A stretch of 64,000 nt of DNA from Methylobacterium sp. SyP6R (GTDB taxonomy: Bacteria; Pseudomonadota; Alphaproteobacteria; Rhizobiales; Beijerinckiaceae), in NCBI RefSeq assembly GCF_019216885.1, contig NZ_JAAQRC020000001.1:1798001-1862000 (forward strand), written 5' to 3'. The stretch's first letter is position 1; the number at the start of each line of letters is the position of its first letter. Position numbers and translations under genes: made by a program. The notes under the pieces were generated by a model. It was not told where the DNA came from and did not search any database. It saw only the letters and a list, made by a program, of their open reading frames with translations. This document shows, piece after piece, positions 24,640 through 34,197 of the stretch.

Positions 24640-25653
24640 ATGTCACACAGCGCCACCATCCCCACCGTGGCCGGCATCGATGTCGGCAAGCACTTCCTCG
24701 ATCTCGGCTTCTTCCCGGCGGCCAAGCCGGTGCGTCAGGACAATACGGAGACCGGCATCGCCAAGCTGATCTCGACGCTCAAGCAGCGCGGGATCCGCAC
24801 GGTCGCCCTGGAGGCGATCGGCCCCTACGCCTATCCCCTCATCGCCGCCCTGCGTAAAGCTGAGCTCGATGTCGCCCTGGCCGACCCGCGCCAGGTCAAG
24901 GCGTTCCGCTCCGCCGAAGGGCTGATCGCCAAGACAGACCGGCTGGACGCCGCCCTCATCGCCCGCTTTGCTCAGCGCATGAGCGAGCACCTGCGCCCCG
25001 CCCCGACCCCCGACCAGATCACCCTCAAGGCTCTCTCGACCCGGCGCCGCCAGCTCACCGAGCTGATCGCCATGGAGAAGACCCGCCTGGCCCAGGCCCT
25101 CGACCCGGCCATCGCCGACAGCCACAGGGCGGTGATCAAGGCCCTGACGGCTGCCTGCACCGAGGTCGAGGCCGCTCTCGAGGCACGCATCGCCGCCGAG
25201 CCTGGCCTGGCGCGCAAGCGCGCGATCCTGACCTCGATCCCCGGGATCGGTTCGCGCATCGCCAGCGTGGTGATCACCGACATGCCCGAACTCGGCACGC
25301 TCGACCGCAAGGCGGCGGCCAGTCTGGCCGGGATGGCGCCTCATCCGACCCAGAGCGGGGCTCACCCGGGCCGCCACGCGATTGCCGGTGGGCGTCCCTG
25401 CCTGCGCACGGCCTTCTACATGGCCGGGATGGTGGCGGCGCGCAGCTGTCCGGCCTTCCGCGAGCCGTACCGGGCGATGCGAACGGCGGGTAAGCCGGCC
25501 AAGGTGGCGATCGTGGCGTCGGGCCGACGCCTGGTGGTGCTGGCCAACGCCCTGGTGCGCGACGACACGACGTTCGAGGCGAGCAAGTTGCAGCAGGGAG
25601 AGGCCGGTCGGGGGGAGGAGAACGCCGCGTCCCCTGCGGGATCCGATCCGTGA
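24640..25653 (+). CDS. IS110-family transposase (DEDD recombinase)
   Basis: A 337-residue recombinase, start ATG 24640 (MSHSATIPTVAGIDVGKHFLDLGFF). The N-terminal RuvC-like DEDD domain shows IDVGK (first Asp), ALEAIGPYA (Glu), ADPRQVKAF and KTDRLDA (Asp pair). The C-terminal Transposase_20 part has LTSIPGIGSRIASVVITDMPELG, then the serine-containing TQSGAHPGRHAI and LRTAFYMAG. Enzymes of this family are guided to target and donor DNA by a bridge RNA. The gene looks intact, so the element may be active. A perfect hairpin follows the stop codon. Confidence 0.93.
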   Translation: MSHSATIPTVAGIDVGKHFLDLGFFPAAKPVRQDNTETGIAKLISTLKQRGIRTVALEAIGPYAYPLIAALRKAELDVALADPRQVKAFRSAEGLIAKTDRLDAALIARFAQRMSEHLRPAPTPDQITLKALSTRRRQLTELIAMEKTRLAQALDPAIADSHRAVIKALTAACTEVEAALEARIAAEPGLARKRAILTSIPGIGSRIASVVITDMPELGTLDRKAAASLAGMAPHPTQSGAHPGRHAIAGGRPCLRTAFYMAGMVAARSCPAFREPYRAMRTAGKPAKVAIVASGRRLVVLANALVRDDTTFEASKLQQGEAGRGEENAASPAGSDP

Positions 25654-25656
25654 CGA

Positions 25657-25690
25657 GCGAGAGGAGCGATGTCTTCATCGCTCCTCTCGC
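25657..25690 (+). terminator. perfect 15-bp hairpin directly after the IS110 transposase
   Basis: GCGAGAGGAGCGATG (25657-25671) and its exact complement (25676-25690) flank a 4-base loop, starting three bases after the stop codon. It may terminate transposase transcription or form part of a structured RNA of the element. No U-tract follows. Confidence 0.6.
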
Positions 25691-25881
25691 CGAGCTTGGC
25701 GTTCGCCGGTGGGAGCGGGTCAAGGCCTTGTCGCGCGAAGCGCGAGGGCGCGCAGCGCCCGCCTTGACGCGCTCGCGCCGGTGAACGATCTGACCCCCAT
25801 ACGGCCAAAACCAAGCGCGGCACTGCCGATTGGCCCTTGACCGGCAATACAGTCGCCGGAAGCGATCTTCCGGACTCCGTA

Positions 25882-26541
25882 TCACTCGCGCTCGATCTGC
25901 TCCTCGTCGAGCACCACCGGGGTCTCGCGCCCGAACAGCGACAGGGCGACCCGGTAGCGCCGGCGGCCCACATCGACCTCCTCGACCGTGCCGCGCAGGG
26001 TCGCGAGCGGCCCGGCCGTCACCCGCACGCCGTCGCCGAGGGCGAACAGGACCGCCCTCACCGCCTCCGCGTCGCCGTCGCCCTCGCCGCTGCCATGGCC
26101 GGTGATCGCATCGGCGAAGCCCTGGAGCACCGAAGGCGCGATGACCACGGCCCGGCCGTCGCGAAACAGCACCCGGGCGATTCCGGGATGGCCCTCGACC
26201 CGCCCGAGGTCGTGGTCGTCGTGCAGGCCGACGAAGAGCGTGCGGTGCAGGAGCGGCACCCGGGCGGTGCGGCGGCGGCCCGAGGAAGAAGTCAGCTCGA
26301 TCTCCTCCCGCGGCTCGAAGGTGGCGATGCCCGCGGCCTCCAGGTCGCCGGCTGCCCGGGCGGCCCAGCGCGGCCTGGTCTCGGCGACCATCCAGACCCG
26401 GTCGGCGGCCAGCACGATCCGGGCCGGGCGGATCCGTCGGCGCCGTCGGCGCCGGATCTCGGCGGCCCGGTCGGCCGGCGGACGGCCATGCGCGATGGCC
26501 TCCCGGCGGCGGCGGGCGATGCGGCGCGTCTTGCCGCTCAC
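25882..26541 (-). CDS. NusG-family transcription (anti)termination paralogue
   Basis: A 219-residue protein. After a very basic 40-residue start (RRIARRRREAIAHG, RRRRRRRIRPARI) comes an NGN-like domain (VWMVAETRPRWAARAAGDLEAAGIATFEPREEIEL, VPLLHRTLFVGLHDDHDLGRVEGHPGI). A C-terminal KOW segment follows (FALGDGVRVTAGPLATLRGTVEEVD, ALSLFGRETPVVLDEEQIERE). The housekeeping nusG lies by secE and rplK in other genomes, so this is a specialised paralogue comparable to RfaH or LoaP. Its place upstream of a 20-kb minus-strand operon suggests it helps polymerase through that operon. That role is inference. Its stop codon touches the IS inverted repeat. Confidence 0.85.
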   Translation of the reverse strand: MSGKTRRIARRRREAIAHGRPPADRAAEIRRRRRRRIRPARIVLAADRVWMVAETRPRWAARAAGDLEAAGIATFEPREEIELTSSSGRRRTARVPLLHRTLFVGLHDDHDLGRVEGHPGIARVLFRDGRAVVIAPSVLQGFADAITGHGSGEGDGDAEAVRAVLFALGDGVRVTAGPLATLRGTVEEVDVGRRRYRVALSLFGRETPVVLDEEQIERE

Positions 26542-26575
26542 GCCGCCCTCCCCGGCTGCCGGTGAGCCGATGCGG

Positions 26576-26740
26576 TCAGGGCTCGCCGGGGCGATCCGGC
26601 GGCGCGTCGGGCGGGGTGATCCGTCCGTTTTCGGCCTCCCGCGTCAGCGCCTCGGTCGTGCGGATGATCCGGGAACGCACCATCAGGAACAGGCCGACGC
26701 CTGCCGCGAGGGTCCAGAGTACGATCAGGGCAACCTTCAT
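26576..26740 (-). CDS. small single-pass membrane protein upstream of the NusG paralogue
   Basis: A 54-residue ORF beginning MKVALIVLWTLAAGVGLFLM, a single hydrophobic helix, then basic and Pro/Asp-rich residues ending PPDRPGEP. It starts the minus-strand gene series divergent from the repressor and ends 34 bp before the NusG-like gene, so both are probably on one transcript. No family is recognised. Confidence 0.6.
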   Translation of the reverse strand: MKVALIVLWTLAAGVGLFLMVRSRIIRTTEALTREAENGRITPPDAPPDRPGEP

Positions 26741-27100
26741 GCGCCTCTCCTGCACCGGCGCGGCGCGCAGCGCGAGCGTCTTCGGCCCCGACGGGCCGGC
26801 TCCGCCGCGATCTGATCGCCGTTTGCGGCGATTCGCCGCCGAGGCGGTCGAGGGACGAGAAGCCCGGATCGCCCACTCGCGTCCCGGCGTTGCGCCGCTG
26901 GGTGGCCGCGCGGTCGGGTGGGCCGCGACGAGGGGCGAAGAATCGGTGGACCATCGGAGGACTCCCGCAACGAAGGATACGGCGCAAGGCTGCCCCCGGG
27001 GTTAGAGTGGCAGGACAGGGCAGGTGCGAACAACACCGCTTGCCATGGTCCTTGCGGCCAAAGTAGCTACATGATGTAATGACTTTCCTCAATACCTCAA
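26741..27100. promoter_or_regulatory. divergent control region between the NusG-paralogue operon and the S24 repressor
   Basis: 360 bp between two outward-facing genes. The stretch 27041-27100 is A/T-richer than its surroundings and holds TACAT-G-ATGTA (27068-27078), a perfect 11-bp palindrome, and next to it GTAGCTAC (27063-27070). Both end about 22 bp or more before the repressor start and would suit a dimeric repressor. The rest (26741-27040) holds no supported gene. Operator identity is inference. Confidence 0.45.
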
Positions 27101-27838
27101 GTGCCAGGGAATTTCGCTGAGGTGATCCAGTCGGGAGAGAACCGGGTTCGGGCCGTGCAGGGCGAGCGGCTGCGGCAGGCACGCATCGCCGCCGGCTACC
27201 GCTCGGCGCGGGATGCGGCGCTACAGAATTCCTGGCCGGAGAGCACCTACCGGGCGCATGAAGCGGGCACCCGGACCATCGGCCAGGACGATGCCGAGCG
27301 CTACGCCGCGCGCTTCCGCCGCGACGGCGTTGAGGTCTCCGCCAAGGGACTCTTGTTCGGCGACGACGACGCGCCCGAGCCGCTCGCGGAGGGCGGTCAG
27401 GTCGTGGGCCAGGTCGTGGGAGTGAAGGGATTGATCAGTGCGGGCGGCTTGATCGAGACCGGGGACGAGCAGCCCGGGCCGGATGGCGACCTGTTTCGGA
27501 TCACGGTGCCGTTCCCGGTGCCGCACGGCACCATCGCGTTCCGGGTCGCCGGCCTGTCGATGTATCCGAAATACGAGCCGGACGACGTGGTGCTCTGCGC
27601 CGAGGCGGGCGAGAGCCCGGATCGGCTGCTCGACCGCTACGCCGCCGTGACGACGGCGGAGGGGCACCGCTTCCTGAAGAAGATCCTGCGCGGCTCGCAG
27701 CGGGGCACCTACCACCTGGAGAGCCACAACGCTCCGCTGATGCCGGATTGCCGCCTGGCCTGGGCGTCGGGCATCATCAGCACCGTGCACGCGCAAGCCT
27801 GGAGCCGGTTCTGCGCCGGCTCGAAGGCCAATGGGTAG
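27101..27838 (+). CDS. phage-type transcriptional repressor, HTH plus S24 (LexA-like) peptidase
   Basis: A 245-residue protein with a GTG start at 27101. Residues 15-80 form an Xre-like HTH (VQGERLRQARIAAGYRSARDAA). The C-terminal half is an S24 autoproteolytic domain: candidate cleavage bond Ala114-Gly115 in LISAGGLIE, catalytic Ser153 in GLSMYPKYEPDDVV, and catalytic Lys193 or Lys194 in GHRFLKKIL. RecA-stimulated self-cleavage would relieve repression on DNA damage. It is divergent from the NusG-paralogue genes and presumably represses them. Confidence 0.9.
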   Translation: MPGNFAEVIQSGENRVRAVQGERLRQARIAAGYRSARDAALQNSWPESTYRAHEAGTRTIGQDDAERYAARFRRDGVEVSAKGLLFGDDDAPEPLAEGGQVVGQVVGVKGLISAGGLIETGDEQPGPDGDLFRITVPFPVPHGTIAFRVAGLSMYPKYEPDDVVLCAEAGESPDRLLDRYAAVTTAEGHRFLKKILRGSQRGTYHLESHNAPLMPDCRLAWASGIISTVHAQAWSRFCAGSKANG

Positions 27839-27865
27839 GAGATCGCTGCCTCGTGCAGCGATCGG

Positions 27866-28252
27866 TTAGTCCGCCTGGGCGACCCGGGCGGTGCGGCGCT
27901 GCGCGGTCCAGCGGCCGGAGCAGAGGGCGGAGACGTTCCAGGTGCCGGAGCCGGAATTGGCCTGGAGCCGGCCCGAGGCGGCGCCGCTGGTCGAGCCGTG
28001 GCGGACGGTGAGGCCGACATGGCCGTCCGTCCCGATACGCCCGCTCACCGTCGCGCCGCCCTCGCTCGTCGAGGCCACCCGCACGTCGCCGTCGGCGATC
28101 GCGAGCGAGACATTGTAGCGGCTGTCGCACATGCCCGAATCGGTGACGAGCTGCACGGCCCAGGTGCCGTTGAAGCTCCGCCCCTCCCCCGCATGCAGGC
28201 TGGCCGGCAGGGCGGCGCACAGGACGAGAGCGGCGACGGACGACTTCAGCAT
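27866..28252 (-). CDS. exported hypothetical protein with paired cysteines
   Basis: A 128-residue protein with a signal peptide (MLKSSVAALVLCAALPASLHAGEG). The mature part has FNGTWAVQLVTDSGMCDSRYNVSLAI and repeated Gly/Ser beta strands ending SGTWNVSALCSGRWTAQR. The Cys in GMCDS and the Cys in ALCSG probably form a disulphide. The fold looks like a small periplasmic beta protein found in many Methylobacterium and Bradyrhizobium genomes. Function is unknown. It lies just beyond the prophage island. Confidence 0.75.
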   Translation of the reverse strand: MLKSSVAALVLCAALPASLHAGEGRSFNGTWAVQLVTDSGMCDSRYNVSLAIADGDVRVASTSEGGATVSGRIGTDGHVGLTVRHGSTSGAASGRLQANSGSGTWNVSALCSGRWTAQRRTARVAQAD

Positions 28253-28533
28253 GGGACCCCCTTGATTGTTCGAGACCGGCCGTCGGGACGGGCCGGCTCG
28301 CTTCTCGATGGCGTGGCAGAGCATTGCGGCGGACCGCAACATCCCGCTGCGCGAACACGGGCGGTCGCGCGCTGGACGAGAAGCGATGTGGATGGCGCGT
28401 CATTAACACAGGCAGAACGGCAGCAATATGGCGGGCATCCGCGCGCCTGTCCGTGGATCGACTGGATTATGGCCGCGCTTGTGCGCCGTCTTGCTGATCC
28501 GAGACTTGACCGTTCTTTTCGTTCAGTCCGGGT

Positions 28534-29444
28534 TCAGAGCGGCAGGGTCGCGGCCATGCGCCGGCGCAAAGGTTCGTCCGGCAGCGGGCCGGTGCCGGCG
28601 CGCAGGTTCGCCGCCATGTGGCCGGGATCGGCGGTCCCGGGGATCGCGCAGGTCACGGCCGGATGGGAGACCACGAACTTCAGCAGGATCTCGGCCCAGG
28701 AGGCGCAGCCGATCTCCGCCGCGTAATCCGGCAGCGGGGCATGCGCGAGGCGGCGCAGGAGCCCGCCGCCGCCGAAGGGCCGGTTGACCAGAACCGCGAC
28801 GCCCATGTCCGCCGCGAGCGGCAGCAAGCGCTCCTCCGCCGCCCGGTCGTCCAGGGCGTAGTTGATTTGCAGGAAGTCCAGCCGCTCGGCCTTCAGGACG
28901 GCCTCGACGGCGTCGTAGGCGCTCTCGGTGTAGTGCGAGATGCCGAGATAGCGGATCCGTCCTCGATCCTTCCACTCGCGCAGGGTCGGCAGGTGAGTGC
29001 GCCAGTCGAGCAGGTTGTGGATCTGCATCAGGTCGAGGCGCTCGGTGCGCAGGAGCCGGAGCGAGCGCTGCATCTGGGCGATGCCCGCCTCGTGGCCGCT
29101 GGTCCAGACCTTGGTGGCGAGGAACGGACGCTCGCGGGGGGCGACCTGCACCACCAGATCGCCGGTGACGCCTTCGGCGTGGCCGTACATCGGCGAGGAA
29201 TCGATCACCCGTCCGCCCCTGGCGAGCAGCGTCGCCACCACCTCGCGCAAAGGCGCCCGCTCGGCGGGGTTCGGCCCGACATCGAAGCCGCGCCAGGTGC
29301 CGAGCCCGATCACCGGCAGGGTCTCGCCGCTCGCCGGGATCGGCCGCCGATGCAGCTCGGCGCTTTGCGCGGTCGCCCCGCCGCCGAGGGAGGCCGCCAG
29401 CGCGGCGCCGAGAAAACCTTGCCGGGTGAGTCCGTGCCCGCTCG

Positions 29445-29448
<4 letters not shown>
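28534..29448 (-). CDS. aldo/keto reductase
   Basis: A 304-residue NADPH-dependent reductase fold. A possible export or Tat-like N-terminus (LTRQGFLGAALAASLGGGATAQ) is followed by LPVIGLGTWRGFDVG. The catalytic tetrad is visible: Asp and Tyr in VIDSSPMYGHAEG, Lys in FLATKVWTSG, His in LMQIHNLLDW. LGISHYTESAYDAVE and AIPGTADPGHMAANL are usual for the family. Its start overlaps the AraC-type regulator stop by four bases, so the two are cotranscribed. The substrate is unknown; nearness to pobA may be incidental. Confidence 0.9.
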
Positions 29449-31694
<2,246 letters not shown>

Positions 31695-31706
31695 CCCTAC
31701 AGGCCT

Positions 31707-32150
31707 TCAGCGGGACGGCTCGGCCGCGACCTCGCCCCAGCTCTTCAGCGGGAAGGCCCGATCATAGGCCAGATTAAAGAGGAAGGCGTAGGCGACGTAG
31801 AACAGCGCGATCGCGATATCCATCACGAAGGCCTCGACGAGGCCGATGCCGAGATACCAGGCGATCGGCGGCAGCAGGATCACCAGCAGACCCGCCTCGA
31901 ACAGCACGGCATGGGCCACCCGCAGGGGAAGGCTCTTGCGCGTGTGCCCGGCGAGTCGCTGCATCGCGTGGTCGAAGCCGAGATTGTAGACGTAGTTCCA
32001 CCCCGTCGCGACCATGGCGCTGCCGACGCCGATCACGCCCATCTGGGAGGCGTGCAGCCCGAACAGCACGGTTCCGAGCGGGATGATGAGCGCGAGGCCG
32101 ATGGCCTCGAACAGGAGGGCGTGGCGGATCCGGTCGCGTGTGCTGCGCAT
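31707..32150 (-). CDS. PACE-family multidrug efflux protein (AceI-like)
   Basis: A 147-residue inner-membrane protein with four predicted helices and two Bacterial Transmembrane Pair repeats. All four PACE signatures are visible: RIRHALLFEAIGL (with the essential Glu of helix 1), WNYVYNLGFDHA, RVAHAVLFEAGLLVILLPPIAWYLG, and DIAIALFYVAYAFLFNLAYD. Homologues expel chlorhexidine and related biocides, and short-chain diamines, by proton exchange. The LysR gene reads away from it across 89 bp, as in the aceI-aceR pair. Confidence 0.93.
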   Translation of the reverse strand: MRSTRDRIRHALLFEAIGLALIIPLGTVLFGLHASQMGVIGVGSAMVATGWNYVYNLGFDHAMQRLAGHTRKSLPLRVAHAVLFEAGLLVILLPPIAWYLGIGLVEAFVMDIAIALFYVAYAFLFNLAYDRAFPLKSWGEVAAEPSR

Positions 32151-32193
32151 GGTCTGGCTCTGAACGCTTCGATTGGTCCGCCGCGTTCTATCT

Positions 32194-32227
32194 GCGATAC
32201 TCCGCGCATCAAGTTGGAACGTATCGC
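32194..32227. promoter_or_regulatory. inverted repeat between PACE and LysR genes
   Basis: GCGATAC (32194-32200) and GTATCGC (32221-32227) lie 20 bp apart inside the 89-bp divergent region. They may form part of the LysR-type regulator's binding site that controls both genes. The same heptamer pair also occurs before the MucR gene with another spacing, so chance is possible. Confidence 0.35.
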
Positions 32228-32239
32228 GGAAACAGATGG

Positions 32240-33145
32240 ATGGCTGTCTCCTTCGACCAGCTTCAGGCCTTCGTGGCGGCGGCCGAGGCCGGGTCGTTCT
32301 CCGGGGCGGCGCGGGTCTTACGGAAGGCGCAATCGGCCGTCAGCACCCAGGTGGCGAATCTCGAGGCGGATCTGGGGCTGGAACTGTTCAGCCGGGCGGG
32401 CCGCAACCCGGTCCTGACGCCGGCGGGGGAACGGCTGCTCCTGGAGGCGCGGGTGGTGCTCGACCGGCGCGAGCACCTGATCGGCGTGGCGACGAGCCTG
32501 GAGCAGCGGGTGGAGAACCGGCTGGTCGTCGCCATCGACGAACTCTACCCCGAGCACGCGCTGGGTGCCCTCTTCGCCGAGTTCGCCCGGGCCTTTCCTT
32601 ATGTCGAACTGGAGCTGCTCTTCCCGCTGATGGAGGATGTCAGCCGCATGGTGCAGTCGGGCGCGGCCGATCTCGGCGTGATGTGGCGCCAGGAGGTCCT
32701 GCCGACGGAACTCGGCTTCCAGACCATCGGCTGGGTCCCGCTCAAGCTCGTCTGCGGCCGCGACCATCCGCTGGCCAAGGAGCGGGTGGAGTGGGAGGAA
32801 CTGAAGCGCCACCGCCAGATCCTGGTCGCCGCCCGCAGCGACGGCCCCGAGAAACGCCGCCTGCGGGTCGCCGCCGAGGTGTGGTGGGTCGAGAGCCACT
32901 GGGTGATTTTGGAGATGGTCAAGCACGGGATCGGCTGGGCCTTCGTCACCGACCACGTCATCGCGGCTTCCTTGACCGCGCCGTATCTCGTCACGCCGGA
33001 TCTGCAGTTCGACCAGGGGGACTGGCCGATCGCGCTGGAATTGGTGTGGCACAAGCAGCGGCCTTGCGGGCCGGCGGCGGCGTGGTTGCGGGAGCGGTTT
33101 GCGGCGGAGCGGATCGGCGGCGGTGCGGGCGGCGCTTTACCGTGA
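32240..33145 (+). CDS. LysR-family transcriptional regulator
   Basis: A 301-residue regulator, start ATG 32240 (MAVSFDQLQAFVAAAEAGSFSGAARVLRKAQSAVSTQVANLEADLG), which is the conserved winged HTH. The C-terminal periplasmic-binding-like effector domain spans residues 90-290. It sits divergently next to a PACE efflux gene, so by analogy with AceR it probably activates that gene on exposure to the pump's substrate. The 3' end overlaps the convergent YcjF-like gene by 9 bases. Confidence 0.93.
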   Translation: MAVSFDQLQAFVAAAEAGSFSGAARVLRKAQSAVSTQVANLEADLGLELFSRAGRNPVLTPAGERLLLEARVVLDRREHLIGVATSLEQRVENRLVVAIDELYPEHALGALFAEFARAFPYVELELLFPLMEDVSRMVQSGAADLGVMWRQEVLPTELGFQTIGWVPLKLVCGRDHPLAKERVEWEELKRHRQILVAARSDGPEKRRLRVAAEVWWVESHWVILEMVKHGIGWAFVTDHVIAASLTAPYLVTPDLQFDQGDWPIALELVWHKQRPCGPAAAWLRERFAAERIGGGAGGALP

Positions 33146-34189
33146 GCCGTCCCGCTCCTCGCCGTTCCCCCGCAGCAACTCCCCCGCCACATCCCCCAAC
33201 CGCGGCACCGGTTCCCGGGTGAACGGCAGCGGCCGGCACACCGCCAGGGCCGCCAGCCCGAACCGCGCCGTCATCAGCCCGTTCAGCACCCCCTCCCCGA
33301 GCTTCGCCGAGATCCGCGCGGCGACGCCGAGACCCAGCACCGATTGCACCAGGCTGTCGCCGACCGCGACGCTGCCGGTGACGGCGAGATGGGCGAGGGC
33401 CGCCCGGGCGAGGCGCAGGAAGCCGAACAGGCCGGGCCGGCCGCCATAGATGGTGGCGATGCGGCGAAGCAGCCGCACGGCTGCGAAGATCACGAACCCG
33501 ACATCGACGATCGCCCGCGGGCTCAGCGCCGTCACCGCCGAAACCTGCTTGGCCGCCTCCGCCACGGCGGCCTTGGCCGAGCGGTCGAGGGAAGCCAATA
33601 ACTCGGCCTCGGCGATGCCGATCCGGTCCTCTACGTCGAGGATCTGGTCGTCGAGGGCGGCGAGCCGGGCGCGGGCCGCGCTCATCGCCGGGCGCTCGGC
33701 ATAGAGGCCGGAGAGCTGGCGCACCACCGCCTTAGCGGCGCTGTGGTCGCGGGAGCGGAGCGCGTCGAGGGCTTCTTCGCGCAACGTCTCGATGCGGCGC
33801 TCGCGCAGCACGCCCGCCACCTCGCGCCAGACGATGGCCGCCAGCGCCACCACCGCCACCGCCAGCAGCACGAGCGCCAGGATGCCGAGCCAGGGCGCGG
33901 CGGAAAACAGGTCGGCGATCAGCCGCTCGATCGCAAGCCCGATCCCGAGCGAGGCGAGGCCCCCCAGCGCCGAGAGCAGCAAGGTCGCCCACGGTGCACG
34001 CGAGCGCGGCGCCACCGGCACGGCGACGCCGTCGGCGGCCTCGACGATCTCGAACGGCTCCTCCACCACCCGCACCCCGTCGGCGAGCGCCGTCTCGGTG
34101 CCGGGCGGCGGGGGCGCAGCCGGCGTCTCGGTGGTGCCGGCCGGCGGCAGGCGGAAGGCGCGGGGCTTGTGGGTCGGGGGATTGGTCAT
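33137..34189 (-). CDS. ycjF: YcjF/TIGR01620-family membrane protein (DUF697)
   Basis: A 350-residue inner-membrane protein. After a Pro-rich cytoplasmic start, two helices follow near residues 68-90 and 98-120 (LGILALVLLAVAVVALAAIVW). A soluble helical part follows (EEALDALRSRDHSAAKAVVRQLSGLY). The DUF697 region is next (SPRAIVDVGFVIFAAVRLLRRIATIYGGRPG). It follows the YcjX gene by eight bases, the usual pair, and such genes are often heat- or envelope-stress-linked. The exact function is not known. Confidence 0.9.
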   Translation of the reverse strand: MTNPPTHKPRAFRLPPAGTTETPAAPPPPGTETALADGVRVVEEPFEIVEAADGVAVPVAPRSRAPWATLLLSALGGLASLGIGLAIERLIADLFSAAPWLGILALVLLAVAVVALAAIVWREVAGVLRERRIETLREEALDALRSRDHSAAKAVVRQLSGLYAERPAMSAARARLAALDDQILDVEDRIGIAEAELLASLDRSAKAAVAEAAKQVSAVTALSPRAIVDVGFVIFAAVRLLRRIATIYGGRPGLFGFLRLARAALAHLAVTGSVAVGDSLVQSVLGLGVAARISAKLGEGVLNGLMTARFGLAALAVCRPLPFTREPVPRLGDVAGELLRGNGEERDGSR

Positions 34190-34197
34190 CAGGACCC

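Larger units (their letters stand above)
24427..25884 (+). mobile_element. IS110-type insertion sequence (extent proposed from near-terminal inverted repeats)
   Basis: The transposase gene at 24640-25653 is flanked by TGATACGGAATCC (24427-24439) and GGACTCCGTATCA (25872-25884), which are inverted repeats matching at 12 of 13 positions. The right repeat overlaps the stop codon of the NusG-like gene. Non-coding stretches of about 200 bp lie on each side of the CDS, as in this family, which encodes a structured bridge RNA at one end. A short hairpin CCGGAAG-CGAT-CTTCCGG (25856-25873) lies at the right end. No target duplication is expected for this family. Exact ends need comparison with other copies. 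Confidence 0.7.
4515..27838. mobile_element. prophage or GTA-like virion island, apparently without integration or replication genes
   Basis: About 23 kb holding a nearly complete tailed-particle gene set on the minus strand plus a divergent S24 repressor. Many adjacent genes overlap by 1-8 bases, as expected for a single late transcript. The head module (DUF1073 portal, DUF2213, Gp24-like cement, DUF2184 capsid, DUF4054) is not the RcGTA type. The tail module (TP901-1 tube, gp10 chaperone, tape measure, DUF2460, DUF2163, NlpC/P60, TIM-barrel tip) follows the RcGTA order exactly. No integrase, recombinase of its own, primase or DNA polymerase is seen. An IS110-type element at 24427-25884 and a palindromic repeat at 20550-20740 have entered the cluster. 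Whether it makes phage, GTA particles or nothing cannot be told from sequence. Confidence 0.85.

Noticed and set aside
22071..24725. An 884-residue terL frame
   Set aside because: Upstream of 23603 it only mirrors terS and the intergenic region and has no conserved sequence.
28521..28535. A second exact GTTC-N7-GTTC match
   Set aside because: It lies at the 3' end of the aldo/keto reductase gene with no promoter or start codon nearby. One or two chance matches are expected in a window of this size.
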